Assembly (NCBI GenBank): GCA_905480215.1
Contig: CAJQPL010000026.1
Location: forward strand, 1 to 64,000
Source of the DNA: an uncultured Woeseiaceae bacterium
Lineage (GTDB): Bacteria > Pseudomonadota > Gammaproteobacteria > Steroidobacterales > Woeseiaceae
Direction of reading: 5' to 3'
Length of the DNA stretch: 64,000 nt
The first letter of the stretch is position 1. Every line of letters starts with the position of its first letter. Below are positions 52,308-62,052 of this stretch, in pieces. A program made the translations under genes and the position numbers. Below the pieces are notes generated by a model. The model was not told the DNA's origin and made no database searches. It was given only the letters and a program-made list of their open reading frames with translations.

Positions 52308-53382
52308 TGCGGCACCAGGAGTAGTGCCCGAGTATCGACTCGCGATTACAAATGCGAGGATCCTGCGTCTGGCGTTCGGCACAGCGCTTTCGCTTTGGTT
52401 TTCTCAGGCGGTCGGATGGAGTGTTTCCTATATAGCACCGATCATAACGTTGCTCTTGCTAGCGACGCCGATGCCTCGTCCGAAGCCAAAGTTTCTCTTG
52501 GTCGTTGTGCTGGCGCTGGCTGTCAGTATTTTTGGCAGTTTTGTTTTTCTACCGTTCGTGCTGCACCAAATGCTTGTGGGCTTCTTGCTGGTGGCACTCG
52601 CTCTATTTCATAGTTTCTACTTTTCAGCGCGCGGTGGTGCGGCTGTAGTCGGTACGCTGGTTACGGTCGGAATCGCAATCACAGTCGCGATCGGTACGGT
52701 ATCTGTTGACGCACTGCTTGGTGTGGCGGCGGGACTGATGGTGGGGGCAATTGTCGGCGTCCTGTTCGCTTATGTAAGCCATTTGCTGGTTCCGGATCCC
52801 GAAGAAACGCTTGCACAACAGACCGCGGCAGCAGAAAAGCCGAAGCCAGAGGTAATTCCATTGGCAGTAGCTCGCCGCAATGCAATGCGTTCGTTGGCAA
52901 TCGTATTGCCGATCACGTTTTGGTTTCTGATTTCGGCCGCAAGCGCGAGCAATATGGCGGTTATGATCAAAGTTTCTGCGATGGGCCAGGAGGCGGCAAA
53001 TCAAAAAGCAGGTGCTGCAGCCAAATCGTTAATTATGTCGACGTTGATCGGTGGGGTCGGGGCAGTAATCGGCTGGCAAATTCTAAGAATCTGGCCATCC
53101 TTGACGCTATATACTTTGCTGATTGCCCTGGCGGGTTTGATTTTCGGCTCGCGTATCTTCGTCGGTCGCGGACTTCGTGAAGAAGGTGCGACCTGGTCGT
53201 ATGGGTTTCTGACAATGATCATCTTGCTTGCGCCTGCGGTACTTGATGGAGATTACGGCAGCAGCGCTGATGTGCGATTCAATGACCGACTGATGATGTT
53301 TATCTGGGCGACAGTGTATGGCGTTGCGGCAATTCATGTTTTCGAAGCATTCTGGCCGCGACATCGACCAAATACCCGTTGA
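52297..53382 (+). CDS. DUF2955/FUSC-like inner membrane protein
   Basis: The 361-aa protein has about eight to ten membrane segments in two halves around a soluble loop (DPEETLAQQTAAAEKPKPEVIPL), as in the DUF2955 and fusaric-acid-resistance-like proteins. It lies at the end of the operon with the OMF and HlyD genes (11-bp overlap), so it most likely acts as the inner-membrane part of the pump, similar to aromatic acid export systems. Cargo unknown. Confidence 0.78.
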   Translation: MPIDAAPGVVPEYRLAITNARILRLAFGTALSLWFSQAVGWSVSYIAPIITLLLLATPMPRPKPKFLLVVVLALAVSIFGSFVFLPFVLHQMLVGFLLVALALFHSFYFSARGGAAVVGTLVTVGIAITVAIGTVSVDALLGVAAGLMVGAIVGVLFAYVSHLLVPDPEETLAQQTAAAEKPKPEVIPLAVARRNAMRSLAIVLPITFWFLISAASASNMAVMIKVSAMGQEAANQKAGAAAKSLIMSTLIGGVGAVIGWQILRIWPSLTLYTLLIALAGLIFGSRIFVGRGLREEGATWSYGFLTMIILLAPAVLDGDYGSSADVRFNDRLMMFIWATVYGVAAIHVFEAFWPRHRPNTR

Positions 53383-53616
53383 GTCGCTGTTCTCAGTTTG
53401 ACTGACCGCCTCATGGGCCGCTGCTTCGTTGATCTGAGTTGCAGGAATTTGAAGCAGATTACTATATGACTGGTATTAGTAGCACTTAATGTAATACGCT
53501 AAATGATCTCATGTTCGTAACCCTCTGCAAGCAAACATGCGGTATCGTGGATTATATGTTGAAGTTAGGGTGAAGGCCCAAGCGCAGCAGAGAAAATATA
53601 TTTCTAGGAGAGTTTG
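53383..53616. other. Intergenic region, 234 bp
   Basis: This lies between the efflux operon and the SYLF gene. Near the end there is an AGGAGAG ribosome binding site for ATG 53617 and an A/T-rich stretch that may hold its promoter. I see no gene, repeat or terminator that I can support. Confidence 0.4.
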
Positions 53617-54159
53617 ATGAGAAAAATAATGACATTGCTTGTATCGCTGGCACTGACCGGTGCAACGTTCACGGCGTTCGGCGCTTGGGATCCCGGTGAG
53701 CTTGAAGAACGAAGCGCGAGCGCTCAGGAAGCGATCGCAACGTTCAAAGAGAAGGACCCATCAATTCAAAGATATTTCGATAGTGCTTCGGGCTATGTCG
53801 TCATTCCGACGGTTGGCAAAGCGGGGCTGGGAATAGGTGGCGCTCGTGGCAAAGGAGTTCTCTATGAGAACGGAGCCGTGACAGCGTTCGTAACCCTGTC
53901 TCAGTTGAGTTTCGGCTTCCAATGGGGTGGGCAAGCCTACAGCGAATTCATCTTTTTCGAAAATGACGCTGCACTGAGCAACTTCAAGCAAGGAAACTTC
54001 GAGCTCGGCGCACAAGCGTCTGCTGTCGCTATTACGGCGGGTGCCTCTGCAGATGCCGGATTCGTAAGCGGCATGGCTATTTTCACTCAGGCGAAAGGCG
54101 GCTTGATGTACGAAGCGTCCGTTGGCGGCCAAAAATTTAAGGTCGAGCTACTCGAATAA
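53617..54159 (+). CDS. SYLF (Ysc84-like) lipid-binding domain protein, exported
   Basis: The 180-aa protein has a signal peptide ending at FGA-W and a SYLF/Ysc84 domain with SGYVVIPTVGKAGLGIGGARGKGVLYENG, FQWGGQAYSEFIFFEND, and AKGGLMYEASVGGQKF. The family binds phosphoinositides in eukaryotes; in bacteria it is periplasmic or outer-membrane associated. I start at ATG 53617, after AGGAGAG, instead of TTG 53614. Single gene. Confidence 0.82.
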   Translation: MRKIMTLLVSLALTGATFTAFGAWDPGELEERSASAQEAIATFKEKDPSIQRYFDSASGYVVIPTVGKAGLGIGGARGKGVLYENGAVTAFVTLSQLSFGFQWGGQAYSEFIFFENDAALSNFKQGNFELGAQASAVAITAGASADAGFVSGMAIFTQAKGGLMYEASVGGQKFKVELLE

Positions 54160-54193
54160 TAAAGTTCGAACGACTCGTTCCTGTGCTTCATTG

Positions 54194-55732
54194 CTAGAGC
54201 TGACTCTTGATCGGCATGAAGCGCAGGAACTTCGCGCTTAGGCGTCGCCAGAAGCCGGACTGAGGTTCTTTTGTCAGGATACGTTCCTGCCCGTTATCCA
54301 AGGTTTTCCAGCGCAATTTGTCTGACTCATTCAGGAACAGTTCAAAACTCTCTGTGGGGAGTGCTGCTGTCACTCGGCCCAATAATTGCGTAGCAATCTT
54401 GGGTGAGTGAATAATGACGCCGAGCTCGGTATCGAGGTTCACGGATCGCTGATTCCAGTTAAATGAACCGATAAAGACCGACTTCTTATCAACCACAAAC
54501 GTCTTCGCGTGCAGCGTCGATATGACCGTGTCGCGTGGCAGCGGTTTATCGACGGCAGCACTCTGGCCCGCACGCAGCTCGTAGAGCTTGATGCCCATCT
54601 TAAGTAGCGGCTTTCGCGATGGGCTATAGCCGCCATGCACCGATGTATGGTTATTGGAAGCCAGTGAGTTCGTGAGTACCGTAACGTCGACATCTCGGTC
54701 CCGCAGAGCACCAAAACTGGCTATCTCGTCATCGCGCAGTACAAAGTACGGCGATATGACGAAGAGTTCTTCCTCAATTTTACCGACGGAGTCGTTCATC
54801 TTGTAGGTAATGAGCTCTGACTCGTCGACTTTCTCAGCGCCCGACTTATCCGGCGAATCAAAAACCAGATCATAAGATGCCCAGATAAGCGCTTCGGAGT
54901 TTGAGCTTATGTAATTTAGTACTGAGCTTTTCACGGCGTCCGCGTACTGGCTGGCTTCGATATCCTCAAGGTATGTTGCAATTTTCTGTTTCAGTATTTG
55001 TAGTGCATTTGAAGCGTCCGCCGGAGCGTCTGCCAATGCCGCGATTGGAACCGCCGCGCGGTGATTCCAGTAGGCATCGAACATGTTCGATATTTCGGGA
55101 ACGATAGGACCAACTGTGAAAACATCCAGATCCGCAAATTTCTCGTCGGAACGAGCATCAAAGTATTCGGCGGCAATGTTGCGACCACCAATTATCGATA
55201 ATTGATTGTCCACTGTGAACGACTTGTTATGCATGCGACGCATAACGCGACTCACGTTAGTGACATCGAGCGCTCTAGCGGATCGGTACGCAAATGGATT
55301 GAATATGCGTACTTCGAAATTCTCATGAGCATCGAGGGCGGCGAGGCCTGGATCGAGTCCCTTTGCCAACACGTCATCAAGCAGGAATCGTACCCTTACA
55401 CCACGATCTGCTGCGCGCAGCAGCGCATTGACGAAAACATTGCCAACCAAATCGTCGTGAATTAGAAAGTACTGAGCGTCGATACTGAACTCTGCGCGTT
55501 CCGCCATCAACAGGCGCAAGGCAAGAGAATCGACTCCACCGTAAATCGGATAGAACCCCGCCTCACCTGGATGCTCGGCGACCCTCGCGGAAAACTGCTT
55601 GGCAAGTGTTCCTTGATCGGTAGTTTGCAGCGCGCGTGAGTCGATCTTCGGATAGTCAAAGTCGACACTCGCGCAGCCGGCTATGCTCATTATCAAAAGC
55701 GCCTGCAAAACGAAGTGAAACTGTATTCTCAC
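54194..55732 (-). CDS. Cardiolipin synthase C-like phospholipase D protein
   Basis: This 512-aa protein is a lipoprotein (lipobox SIAGC) with two HKD motifs: MHNKSFTVDNQLSIIGGRN and LHAKTFVVDKKSVFIGSFN, the layout of ClsC/YmdC. It joins phospholipids into cardiolipin or hydrolyses them. I start at GTG 55732 (AGGG 8 bp upstream), giving a canonical 20-aa signal; the track start at 55867 reads into the divergent promoter region. ClsC in E. coli works with YmdB; there is no ymdB here. Confidence 0.82.
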   Translation of the reverse strand: MRIQFHFVLQALLIMSIAGCASVDFDYPKIDSRALQTTDQGTLAKQFSARVAEHPGEAGFYPIYGGVDSLALRLLMAERAEFSIDAQYFLIHDDLVGNVFVNALLRAADRGVRVRFLLDDVLAKGLDPGLAALDAHENFEVRIFNPFAYRSARALDVTNVSRVMRRMHNKSFTVDNQLSIIGGRNIAAEYFDARSDEKFADLDVFTVGPIVPEISNMFDAYWNHRAAVPIAALADAPADASNALQILKQKIATYLEDIEASQYADAVKSSVLNYISSNSEALIWASYDLVFDSPDKSGAEKVDESELITYKMNDSVGKIEEELFVISPYFVLRDDEIASFGALRDRDVDVTVLTNSLASNNHTSVHGGYSPSRKPLLKMGIKLYELRAGQSAAVDKPLPRDTVISTLHAKTFVVDKKSVFIGSFNWNQRSVNLDTELGVIIHSPKIATQLLGRVTAALPTESFELFLNESDKLRWKTLDNGQERILTKEPQSGFWRRLSAKFLRFMPIKSQL

Positions 55733-55900
55733 CAGTAATCCCTGATTTTTGAGTGCCGATACTGCCTCAGATACTAGCATGTCAGTCGCGATTTGAAATT
55801 TTTCCGCCGGCCATGGAGTATAGAGATTGAAGCGTGGAGCGAAGCAATATGAATGCGCTACACTCATGTTCTTCGCCGTAGATGGTGGGCCCCAATAGCG

Positions 55901-56677
55901 ATGCGAAAACTTTCAGTAGTCTCCAGTAATATCCGCTACGACGAGCCGGATGATGACGAGTTTCGTTGGGAGAACCGCCGCGACCTGCTCTCCAGAATAT
56001 TGCTTGATGCCGACCCTGATCTGGTTGCGACTCAGGAAGGGCGGCGCCCGCAATTGCGAGATATAGCCACCAGGATTTCTAGTCTGGTGTGCGTGGATGC
56101 GCATCGCGATTGGCTGGATACGCTGATGTATCCATGCCTTTTCTACAATCCAACGAGCCTTACGTTGCGTGAATCCGGCGACATCTGGTTGTCCCGATCA
56201 CCCGATATTGCCGGTTCCTTATCGTTCGGCAGTATGTTTCCGCGATTGTGCACGTGGGCTCGCTTCGACCAGGGCGTGCTGGCTATCAATGTACATCTCG
56301 ACAACTCCAGCAGTGAAACGAGACTGCAACAGAGCCGGGTGTTGGTAGAGCAGACCAAAGCGCTAAAACGTGCCAATGAATCCGTGTTGCTCATGGGTGA
56401 CTTTAACGAATCTCCGCAAGGACCGGTTCGAACTTTGCTCGACGAATTGTTGCCGGAGCTGGCTGATCCCTGGCATCAGCTGGGCCAGCAGGAAGAGGCT
56501 AGCCATCACAATTTCGGTGAGCCTATTGACTACGGCAGCCGCATTGACTGGATACTGGTCAGCAATGCCCTGAAAGTCGAGAGTATGTTCCTGGATAGGG
56601 CGCAGTCTGAGCATGGAATCTATCCATCGGATCATTATCCGCTAAAGGCGGTATTCGACATTCAGTCCAGCGATTGA
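55901..56677 (+). CDS. EEP-fold hydrolase (endonuclease/exonuclease/phosphatase family)
   Basis: This 258-aa protein has the EEP fold: VVSSNIRYDEPDDDE (metal site), VATQEGRRPQLRDI (catalytic Glu), INVHLDNSS, LLMGDFNESPQG (GDFN) and PSDHYPLKAVF (catalytic His). The early RYDEPDDD..WENRR pattern matches a group of bacterial EEP proteins that act on phosphodiesters. It lacks a signal peptide, unlike the EEP lipoprotein at 6390-7250. I prefer ATG 55901, where the homology starts. It diverges from the ClsC-like gene. Confidence 0.82.
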   Translation: MRKLSVVSSNIRYDEPDDDEFRWENRRDLLSRILLDADPDLVATQEGRRPQLRDIATRISSLVCVDAHRDWLDTLMYPCLFYNPTSLTLRESGDIWLSRSPDIAGSLSFGSMFPRLCTWARFDQGVLAINVHLDNSSSETRLQQSRVLVEQTKALKRANESVLLMGDFNESPQGPVRTLLDELLPELADPWHQLGQQEEASHHNFGEPIDYGSRIDWILVSNALKVESMFLDRAQSEHGIYPSDHYPLKAVFDIQSSD

Positions 56678-56688
56678 CTGACTCTAGT

Positions 56689-58806
56689 CTAAGGATTATC
56701 CAGGTTCGGACGTTCCCACTTAATCGCATTAGCTGGATCTTCGTTCTTGTCTGCATCGATTAATCGAGCCCATTCGTGACCGGAGTACACGGCATGGGCG
56801 ATGGTTCCTGGAACGCGGCAGTCGCCAATTTTTCGCAAAGAAAGAAAGCTGGCGTCGGCAAGGCGATCCGCATTGGACTGCAGGTCCTCGAATAAATCGT
56901 CACAACTTTTTCGAACACCGACAACAACCAGCGAGGCAGCCGTTAGGTTCTTTCGATCCGTATCACGATAAACGCTGGTGAGTTCTGCAACTCCATCGCC
57001 GAATCCAGTGAGACGATGATCGATCTCAGTAGCGATGCCCAGATCAATTATCCGTCGGCGAATGTTGCCCAGGTCGTTGTTCATGAATGTCCACGCGGAA
57101 ATGGCATTGGCGGGTGTGGCGATGGTTACCTCACATCCACGTGCCGCTAACAATTCGGCAATGCAAGCGCCCATGTAGTAGTGGTCGAAATCGTAGATCA
57201 GAACGGGACCTTCCGGGACCGCACCTGCAAGAATGTCATCCGGTGTGAAAATTGCTTCTGCACCGAAGCCGGCGACCGGAATTCCTCTTTCACTCAATAT
57301 TTCCCGGGTCCATTTCGCACCGGTCGCGATGACTGCGTGATCGCAGTTGAAATCGATAATATCTGCTGACGAGAGTTTGTTGCCAGGGTAGATATCGACG
57401 TTCCCCATGGTCTGCAGCAAATTGCTTCGGTAGTCGCGAACGCGTGCCCAGCTAGCGAGCCCCGGCAAGCTTGACTCAATACTGGCGCGACCACCGAGTT
57501 CTCCGCGGGCTTCGGCAAGTGTTACAGCAAAACCGCGTTGCCCTAGAGCGCGAGCACATTCCAGTCCAGCGGGCCCGGCGCCAACGATCAACACGCTGGT
57601 CGCGGGGTCGCCAGATGGTATGCGTTCCGGGTGCCAGTCGCGGCGCCACTCCTCGCCCATGGTTGGGTTTTGTGTGCACCTGATCGGTACGGAGTCATGG
57701 TAGCCAGAGACGCAAATGTTGCAGCCGATGCACTCGCGAATCTCATCCTCGCGCCCTGCATTGATTTTGTTGGGCAGAAAAGGATCGGCGATGGACGGAC
57801 GGGCCGCACCGACGAGATCCAGTACACCGCGTTTTATCTGGCTGACCATCACGTCCGGCGATGTGAAGCGACCCACTCCGACAACAGGTTTGGACGTCAA
57901 AGACTTCGCAAAACTGACCCAGGGTTCCTGCGCGCCTTGTTCAGCGAAGCGAGCCGATGTCGTTTCTACAACCCAGTCTGACGACTTCAAATCCCAAAGG
58001 TCGGGAACGTCGGATAAAGTTGAGATGATTTCATGCGCTTCCGACGGCAAGTTCTCGCCGGGTACATTTAGCAGCTCGTCAGTGCTGAATCGCAACGCAA
58101 TCGCACAGCTATCCCCAACTGCCGCTTTCATGTCCTCGATAATTTCGCGGGTAAGCCTGACTCGGTTCGCGAGACTCCCACCGTATTCGTCGCTGCGTTC
58201 GTTGAGCCACGGCAGCAAAAATTGGTACGGGCCGAAATTCATGCCGGCGTATACATAGACAATATCGAAGCCCGCCGATTTTGCTCGCACTGCCGCGTCC
58301 ACATGCCACTGACGAAATTCACGAATGTCTTGCTTATCCATCGGTCGGGATCGCGCGAGATTTATCCAGCCAGGGTAGGTCGAGTTACTGGAAATTCCAG
58401 ATACAGACATTAGCGGCATGCGCGTCATCTTATTGCCAGTGCCGCCACCACCGTGCCACAACTCGACACCCGCTAATGAACCATGACGGTGAACAGCATC
58501 GACCATCAATTCGTGCACAGCGATATCGTCGTCATTCCACAATCGGCAATACGGAAGCGGTGCATCATCAGAGCTGGGATGAATGCTGCAATAACCCGTA
58601 TTCACAACACCCCAACCGCCTTCCGCACGCACCTCACGCATGGCGGCACGCGTATTCGGCATCTGATTGCCGGTACCCAGCGCGTGTGGTGTGCAGTAAA
58701 AGCGGTTTGGTGCCGTTACCGGACCAATCTTAACGGGTTCAAAAAGAATGTCGTAGCGTGGGTTTCTACTCAATATTGATGTCTCTAGACGCGATCCTCC
58801 CAGCAC
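56689..58806 (-). CDS. TMADH/DgcA-like FMN, 4Fe-4S oxidoreductase
   Basis: This 705-aa protein has an OYE-type FMN barrel (to about residue 360), an iron-sulfur site CIGCNICVSGYHDSVPIRC, and a C-terminal FAD/NAD(P)-binding domain (VLIVGAGPAGLECARALGQRG). It resembles trimethylamine, dimethylamine and dimethylglycine dehydrogenases. In the region aligned to the TMADH active site, YVYAGMNFGPYQFL lacks the His that TMADH has (YVYGAH), so the substrate may differ. It is convergent with the EEP gene. GTG start is the track's choice; TTG further in is an option. Confidence 0.82.
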   Translation of the reverse strand: MLGGSRLETSILSRNPRYDILFEPVKIGPVTAPNRFYCTPHALGTGNQMPNTRAAMREVRAEGGWGVVNTGYCSIHPSSDDAPLPYCRLWNDDDIAVHELMVDAVHRHGSLAGVELWHGGGGTGNKMTRMPLMSVSGISSNSTYPGWINLARSRPMDKQDIREFRQWHVDAAVRAKSAGFDIVYVYAGMNFGPYQFLLPWLNERSDEYGGSLANRVRLTREIIEDMKAAVGDSCAIALRFSTDELLNVPGENLPSEAHEIISTLSDVPDLWDLKSSDWVVETTSARFAEQGAQEPWVSFAKSLTSKPVVGVGRFTSPDVMVSQIKRGVLDLVGAARPSIADPFLPNKINAGREDEIRECIGCNICVSGYHDSVPIRCTQNPTMGEEWRRDWHPERIPSGDPATSVLIVGAGPAGLECARALGQRGFAVTLAEARGELGGRASIESSLPGLASWARVRDYRSNLLQTMGNVDIYPGNKLSSADIIDFNCDHAVIATGAKWTREILSERGIPVAGFGAEAIFTPDDILAGAVPEGPVLIYDFDHYYMGACIAELLAARGCEVTIATPANAISAWTFMNNDLGNIRRRIIDLGIATEIDHRLTGFGDGVAELTSVYRDTDRKNLTAASLVVVGVRKSCDDLFEDLQSNADRLADASFLSLRKIGDCRVPGTIAHAVYSGHEWARLIDADKNEDPANAIKWERPNLDNP

Positions 58807-59006
58807 GATACGGCTTTTTCGTTCGAGCGGAAAGGGCTTTCATATCAGCGCCCGGGAGCCCTATATGAATATGTGACGTTCTTCGGACCGCACCTGCAGT
58901 TCAAATTGATTGCAATCCAGAAGATTGGATTCCATGATGGATGCATCTCGATTTGAGCAGGATTCAAACGCTTTGGTTACGACATGGATAACATTGGGCG
59001 CGCGTA

Positions 59007-59936
59007 GTGCAAGCTGATAGCCTCACGTTGCGGAACGCGTTTGGAAGTTTCATGACCGGGGTCACCGTAGTCACTGCACGAGTTGATGGTGAGGCGCCGG
59101 TTGGCTTCACGGCCAACTCTTTTGCGTCCGTGTCATTGCAACCACCACTACTCCTGGTCTGTCCGGCCAAAGTACTTAGTTCATATGCAATTTTCGAGCG
59201 TTGCGAGCATTTCGCAGTGACTGTATTAGCTGAAGATCAGGGCGCACTTGCCAATTTATTCGCCAGTGGTAGTGGCAATCGTTTCAGTGAAATCGAGTGG
59301 CAACCTGATGCGAGCGGTTGCCCGATATTTGCGGGTGCAGCTGCAACATTTTCAATGCGTGTACACGAGCGCGTCGATGCGGGTGATCATCTGATAATGA
59401 TTGGTGAGGTAGAAGCTTACGAATGCACTGGCAAGGCCGGGCTCGGGTATTCCAATGAAGGATTTTTCAGTCTCGGACTGGAACGTCGAGCGGCAGATGT
59501 TCCACGCAGTAGTGACGTTACGGTAGGCGCTATTGTTGCATTCGAAGACAAGGTGTTGCTACTGCGCACTGGAGACAAATGGTATCCGCCTCAAGTTGAA
59601 TCGGCCGGACGCCGGGGCTCGCTGACTGCAATAAGATACTATCTTGCTGCGGCCGGCATTGAAGCCGATTTTGGCCCGGTCTACACGGTATTCGATAGTC
59701 AAAGTGATGCTGCGGTCTTCACCTACTATCGAGCTAGCGTTGAATCGCCACCACCTGCTGCATTCGGTGAGCTTGTGCCAGTCGACGATTTGACCTCGTT
59801 GAATTACAGAAGCGATGCGATCGGCGACATGATGCGTCGCTATGCGGTGGAGTATCGCCAAGGCGTGTTTCGCTTGCATGTAGACGAAGAGTTGCAGGGT
59901 GATGCACATTTGATTGGAGAAGATATAACACTTTGA
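59007..59936 (+). CDS. Flavin reductase fused to a degenerate Nudix-like domain
   Basis: The 309-aa protein begins with a flavin reductase split barrel (about residues 5-165): LRNAFGSFMTGVTVVTA, PVGFTANSFASVSLQPPLLLVC, HFAVTVLAEDQ and HLIMIGEVEAYE. Residues about 175-300 look like a Nudix fold (VGAIVAFEDKVLLLRTGDKWYPPQ), but the Nudix box GRRGSLTAIRYYLAAAGIEAD has no catalytic Glu pair, so hydrolysis is unlikely. It would give reduced flavin to a monooxygenase, with the second part perhaps binding a nucleotide. GTG start. Confidence 0.76.
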   Translation: MQADSLTLRNAFGSFMTGVTVVTARVDGEAPVGFTANSFASVSLQPPLLLVCPAKVLSSYAIFERCEHFAVTVLAEDQGALANLFASGSGNRFSEIEWQPDASGCPIFAGAAATFSMRVHERVDAGDHLIMIGEVEAYECTGKAGLGYSNEGFFSLGLERRAADVPRSSDVTVGAIVAFEDKVLLLRTGDKWYPPQVESAGRRGSLTAIRYYLAAAGIEADFGPVYTVFDSQSDAAVFTYYRASVESPPPAAFGELVPVDDLTSLNYRSDAIGDMMRRYAVEYRQGVFRLHVDEELQGDAHLIGEDITL

Positions 59937-60349
59937 AATTGATCGATGCGCTCATCTTACGCGCGCACTCGTCCGCGAAGCGTCGATAAACAGCGAATGG
60001 ACGAATCTGTATAAACGATCGCGCACGATGGAAGTCAAGTATTCCATGAACGCAATACGGCATATCAATAGTCTATCGTGACCTGGCTCGCCGAGAAGCG
60101 AAAGCAGCCTGCTGCAGCGCTTGCCAACTCAGCAGCCCGCTGGTAACTTTTACAACAAGACTGACATCACAAGAAAAGACGTAGTCGGGTTCTTCAATGA
60201 ATCTGGGTGCGGTCATACCGCCCACATTCAATGCTTCCGAACGCTGATAATGACAATAATATGACGGTCAAAATCGTAAACTCTGTGCACGCTACGCACA
60301 GCTCATGGGCGCTTGGATCCGATATTCGTTGTGCGGGACAAAGCTAGCG
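59937..60349. other. Intergenic region, 413 bp, with a doubtful small minus-strand frame
   Basis: This lies between the flavin reductase and the PaaN-like gene. On the minus strand a 47-codon frame (60216 to 60073, MTAPRFIEEPDYVF...) has GGGCGG before it, but no known family. I consider it unproven. I see no tRNA or terminator. Confidence 0.35.
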
Positions 60350-62032
60350 ATGAATACGCTGTTTAATACACATTGGCCCCTGTTGGAAAAGGCTCTGGAC
60401 GTTTGCGTGCATCGATATTCGTGGACTGCCTTTCCGGAATCTCCCAGCAGCAAGATTCACGGCAGCGAAATACCCAAGGCAGCGATTGCGAAATTTGATG
60501 ATCTACTCGGTCATCCTTTCGATCTCGACATGCCAGGAATCATAGGCAGCATTGGTGAGGAAGTGTCGCCGTTTACAGAACAGCCCCTTGGAATTAAGTA
60601 TCCAGATGTTGATCCGGAGCAACTATTCGCCGCTGCCGCAGTAGCCCGTGAGGATTGGAGCGCCCGACCGATGCAGGAACGTGTTGGCATTTGCCTCGAG
60701 ATCTTGCATCGCCTCGGCCAGTCAGAGGCGCTATTCCTTAACGCGCATGCGACGGTGCACACGGCCGGGCAAAGTTTCATTATGGCTTTCGCTGGTTGCG
60801 GTGCAAATTCACTGGACCGTGGTTTGGAGGCGCTTGCTTATGCATACAAGGCGATGAGCGATGTGCCGGAGACAGCATCCTGGCAGCGACAATTTGGTCC
60901 GACAATTGAAAGCAAACTTGAAAAGCGCTTTCGGCTGATGCCGCGTGGCACAGGAGTCGCGATTACCTGTGCGACCTTCCCGCAGTGGAATGGCTATCCC
61001 GCAATCATGGCAAATCTCGCGACGGGTAATGCCACAATTGTAAAGCCACACCCCAGAACAACGTTACCGGTCGCAATGTTTGTGCGAACGATGCGCGAGG
61101 TTCTAGTCGAGAATGCTTGCGATCCTAACTTGATCACGATGGCCGCCGACTCCGAGAGTGATCCCATCACGATGAAGCTAATGCAACATGCAGATGCGGC
61201 AATCATCGATTTTACGGGTGGCCCGACATTCGGCCGCTGGATTGAAGAAAATTGCACGCGATCTTTGGTATACACAGAAACGGCGGGCTGCAACTCAGTC
61301 GTAATAGATTCGTCTGACAACTTCGACGAGATGTGTCGCTGGATTGCGCATTCAATGTGCCAGGCGTCAGCACAAATGTGTACCAGCGTGCAAAATATAT
61401 TCGTCCCCCGAGACGGCATTGAATCGGACGACGGGCATAAATCTTTCGATGAAGTTTGCAGTTCTATCGTTGCTGCCGTCGACAAGTTCGCTGGCAATCC
61501 GAAGGTTGCGGCAGGACTGTGTGGGACGCTGGTTGATAAGAAAATCTATGCTGCCATCGACAAAATGGCGAATGCGGTTAGGGCGCGTGGCCGAATTCTT
61601 CGCGAGTCAGCGCGTTATGCGCACCCTGAATTCGACAACGCGAGGACGGCGACTCCGCTAGTTCTGCAAGTCGATGCCAGTGACAAAGACCTGTATGCGC
61701 AAGAGCATTTCGGGCCGATATCCTTTCTCATCGCCACGGACAGCTCAGAACATGCCTTGCAGCGGGCAACGGATGATGTGCGAAGTCACGGCGCAATTAC
61801 TTCTCACGTGTATTCTTCCGATGAGGACTTTCTGCGCCGAGCCGAAAACGCCTATCATCAAGCTGGCGCATCTTTATCTTGCAATTTGATCGGTATGCCT
61901 ATTAACTTTGCCGCGGCTTATAGCGATTATCACGTTACCGGCCTAAACCCGGCGGGCAATGCCTGCCTATCCGATCTCGCTTTCGTCAGTAGTCGATTCC
62001 GCATCGTGCAGACTCGCTCGCCGGCGAAATAA
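60350..62032 (+). CDS. Aldehyde dehydrogenase, PaaN-like
   Basis: This 560-aa protein belongs to the aldehyde dehydrogenase superfamily with the PaaN-type N-terminus: SWTAFPESPSSKIHG, EVSPFTEQPLGIKYP, and ATVHTAGQSFIMAFAGCG. The catalytic Cys is in AQMCTSVQNIF, and FTGGPTFGRWIEEN is the NAD(P) loop. PaaN-like proteins are thought to oxidise an aldehyde in the phenylacetyl-CoA pathway. Here neither paaK nor paaABCDE is present, so another aldehyde is possible. ATG 60350 is used. Followed by the HxlR gene 20 bp on. Confidence 0.8.
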   Translation: MNTLFNTHWPLLEKALDVCVHRYSWTAFPESPSSKIHGSEIPKAAIAKFDDLLGHPFDLDMPGIIGSIGEEVSPFTEQPLGIKYPDVDPEQLFAAAAVAREDWSARPMQERVGICLEILHRLGQSEALFLNAHATVHTAGQSFIMAFAGCGANSLDRGLEALAYAYKAMSDVPETASWQRQFGPTIESKLEKRFRLMPRGTGVAITCATFPQWNGYPAIMANLATGNATIVKPHPRTTLPVAMFVRTMREVLVENACDPNLITMAADSESDPITMKLMQHADAAIIDFTGGPTFGRWIEENCTRSLVYTETAGCNSVVIDSSDNFDEMCRWIAHSMCQASAQMCTSVQNIFVPRDGIESDDGHKSFDEVCSSIVAAVDKFAGNPKVAAGLCGTLVDKKIYAAIDKMANAVRARGRILRESARYAHPEFDNARTATPLVLQVDASDKDLYAQEHFGPISFLIATDSSEHALQRATDDVRSHGAITSHVYSSDEDFLRRAENAYHQAGASLSCNLIGMPINFAAAYSDYHVTGLNPAGNACLSDLAFVSSRFRIVQTRSPAK

Positions 62033-62052
62033 TACAAGCAACCCGGATTTCA

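Noticed and set aside
60073-60216. 47-codon minus-strand frame MTAPRFIEEPDYVF
   Set aside because: A weak ribosome binding site exists but no family or operon context supports it; kept only as a note.
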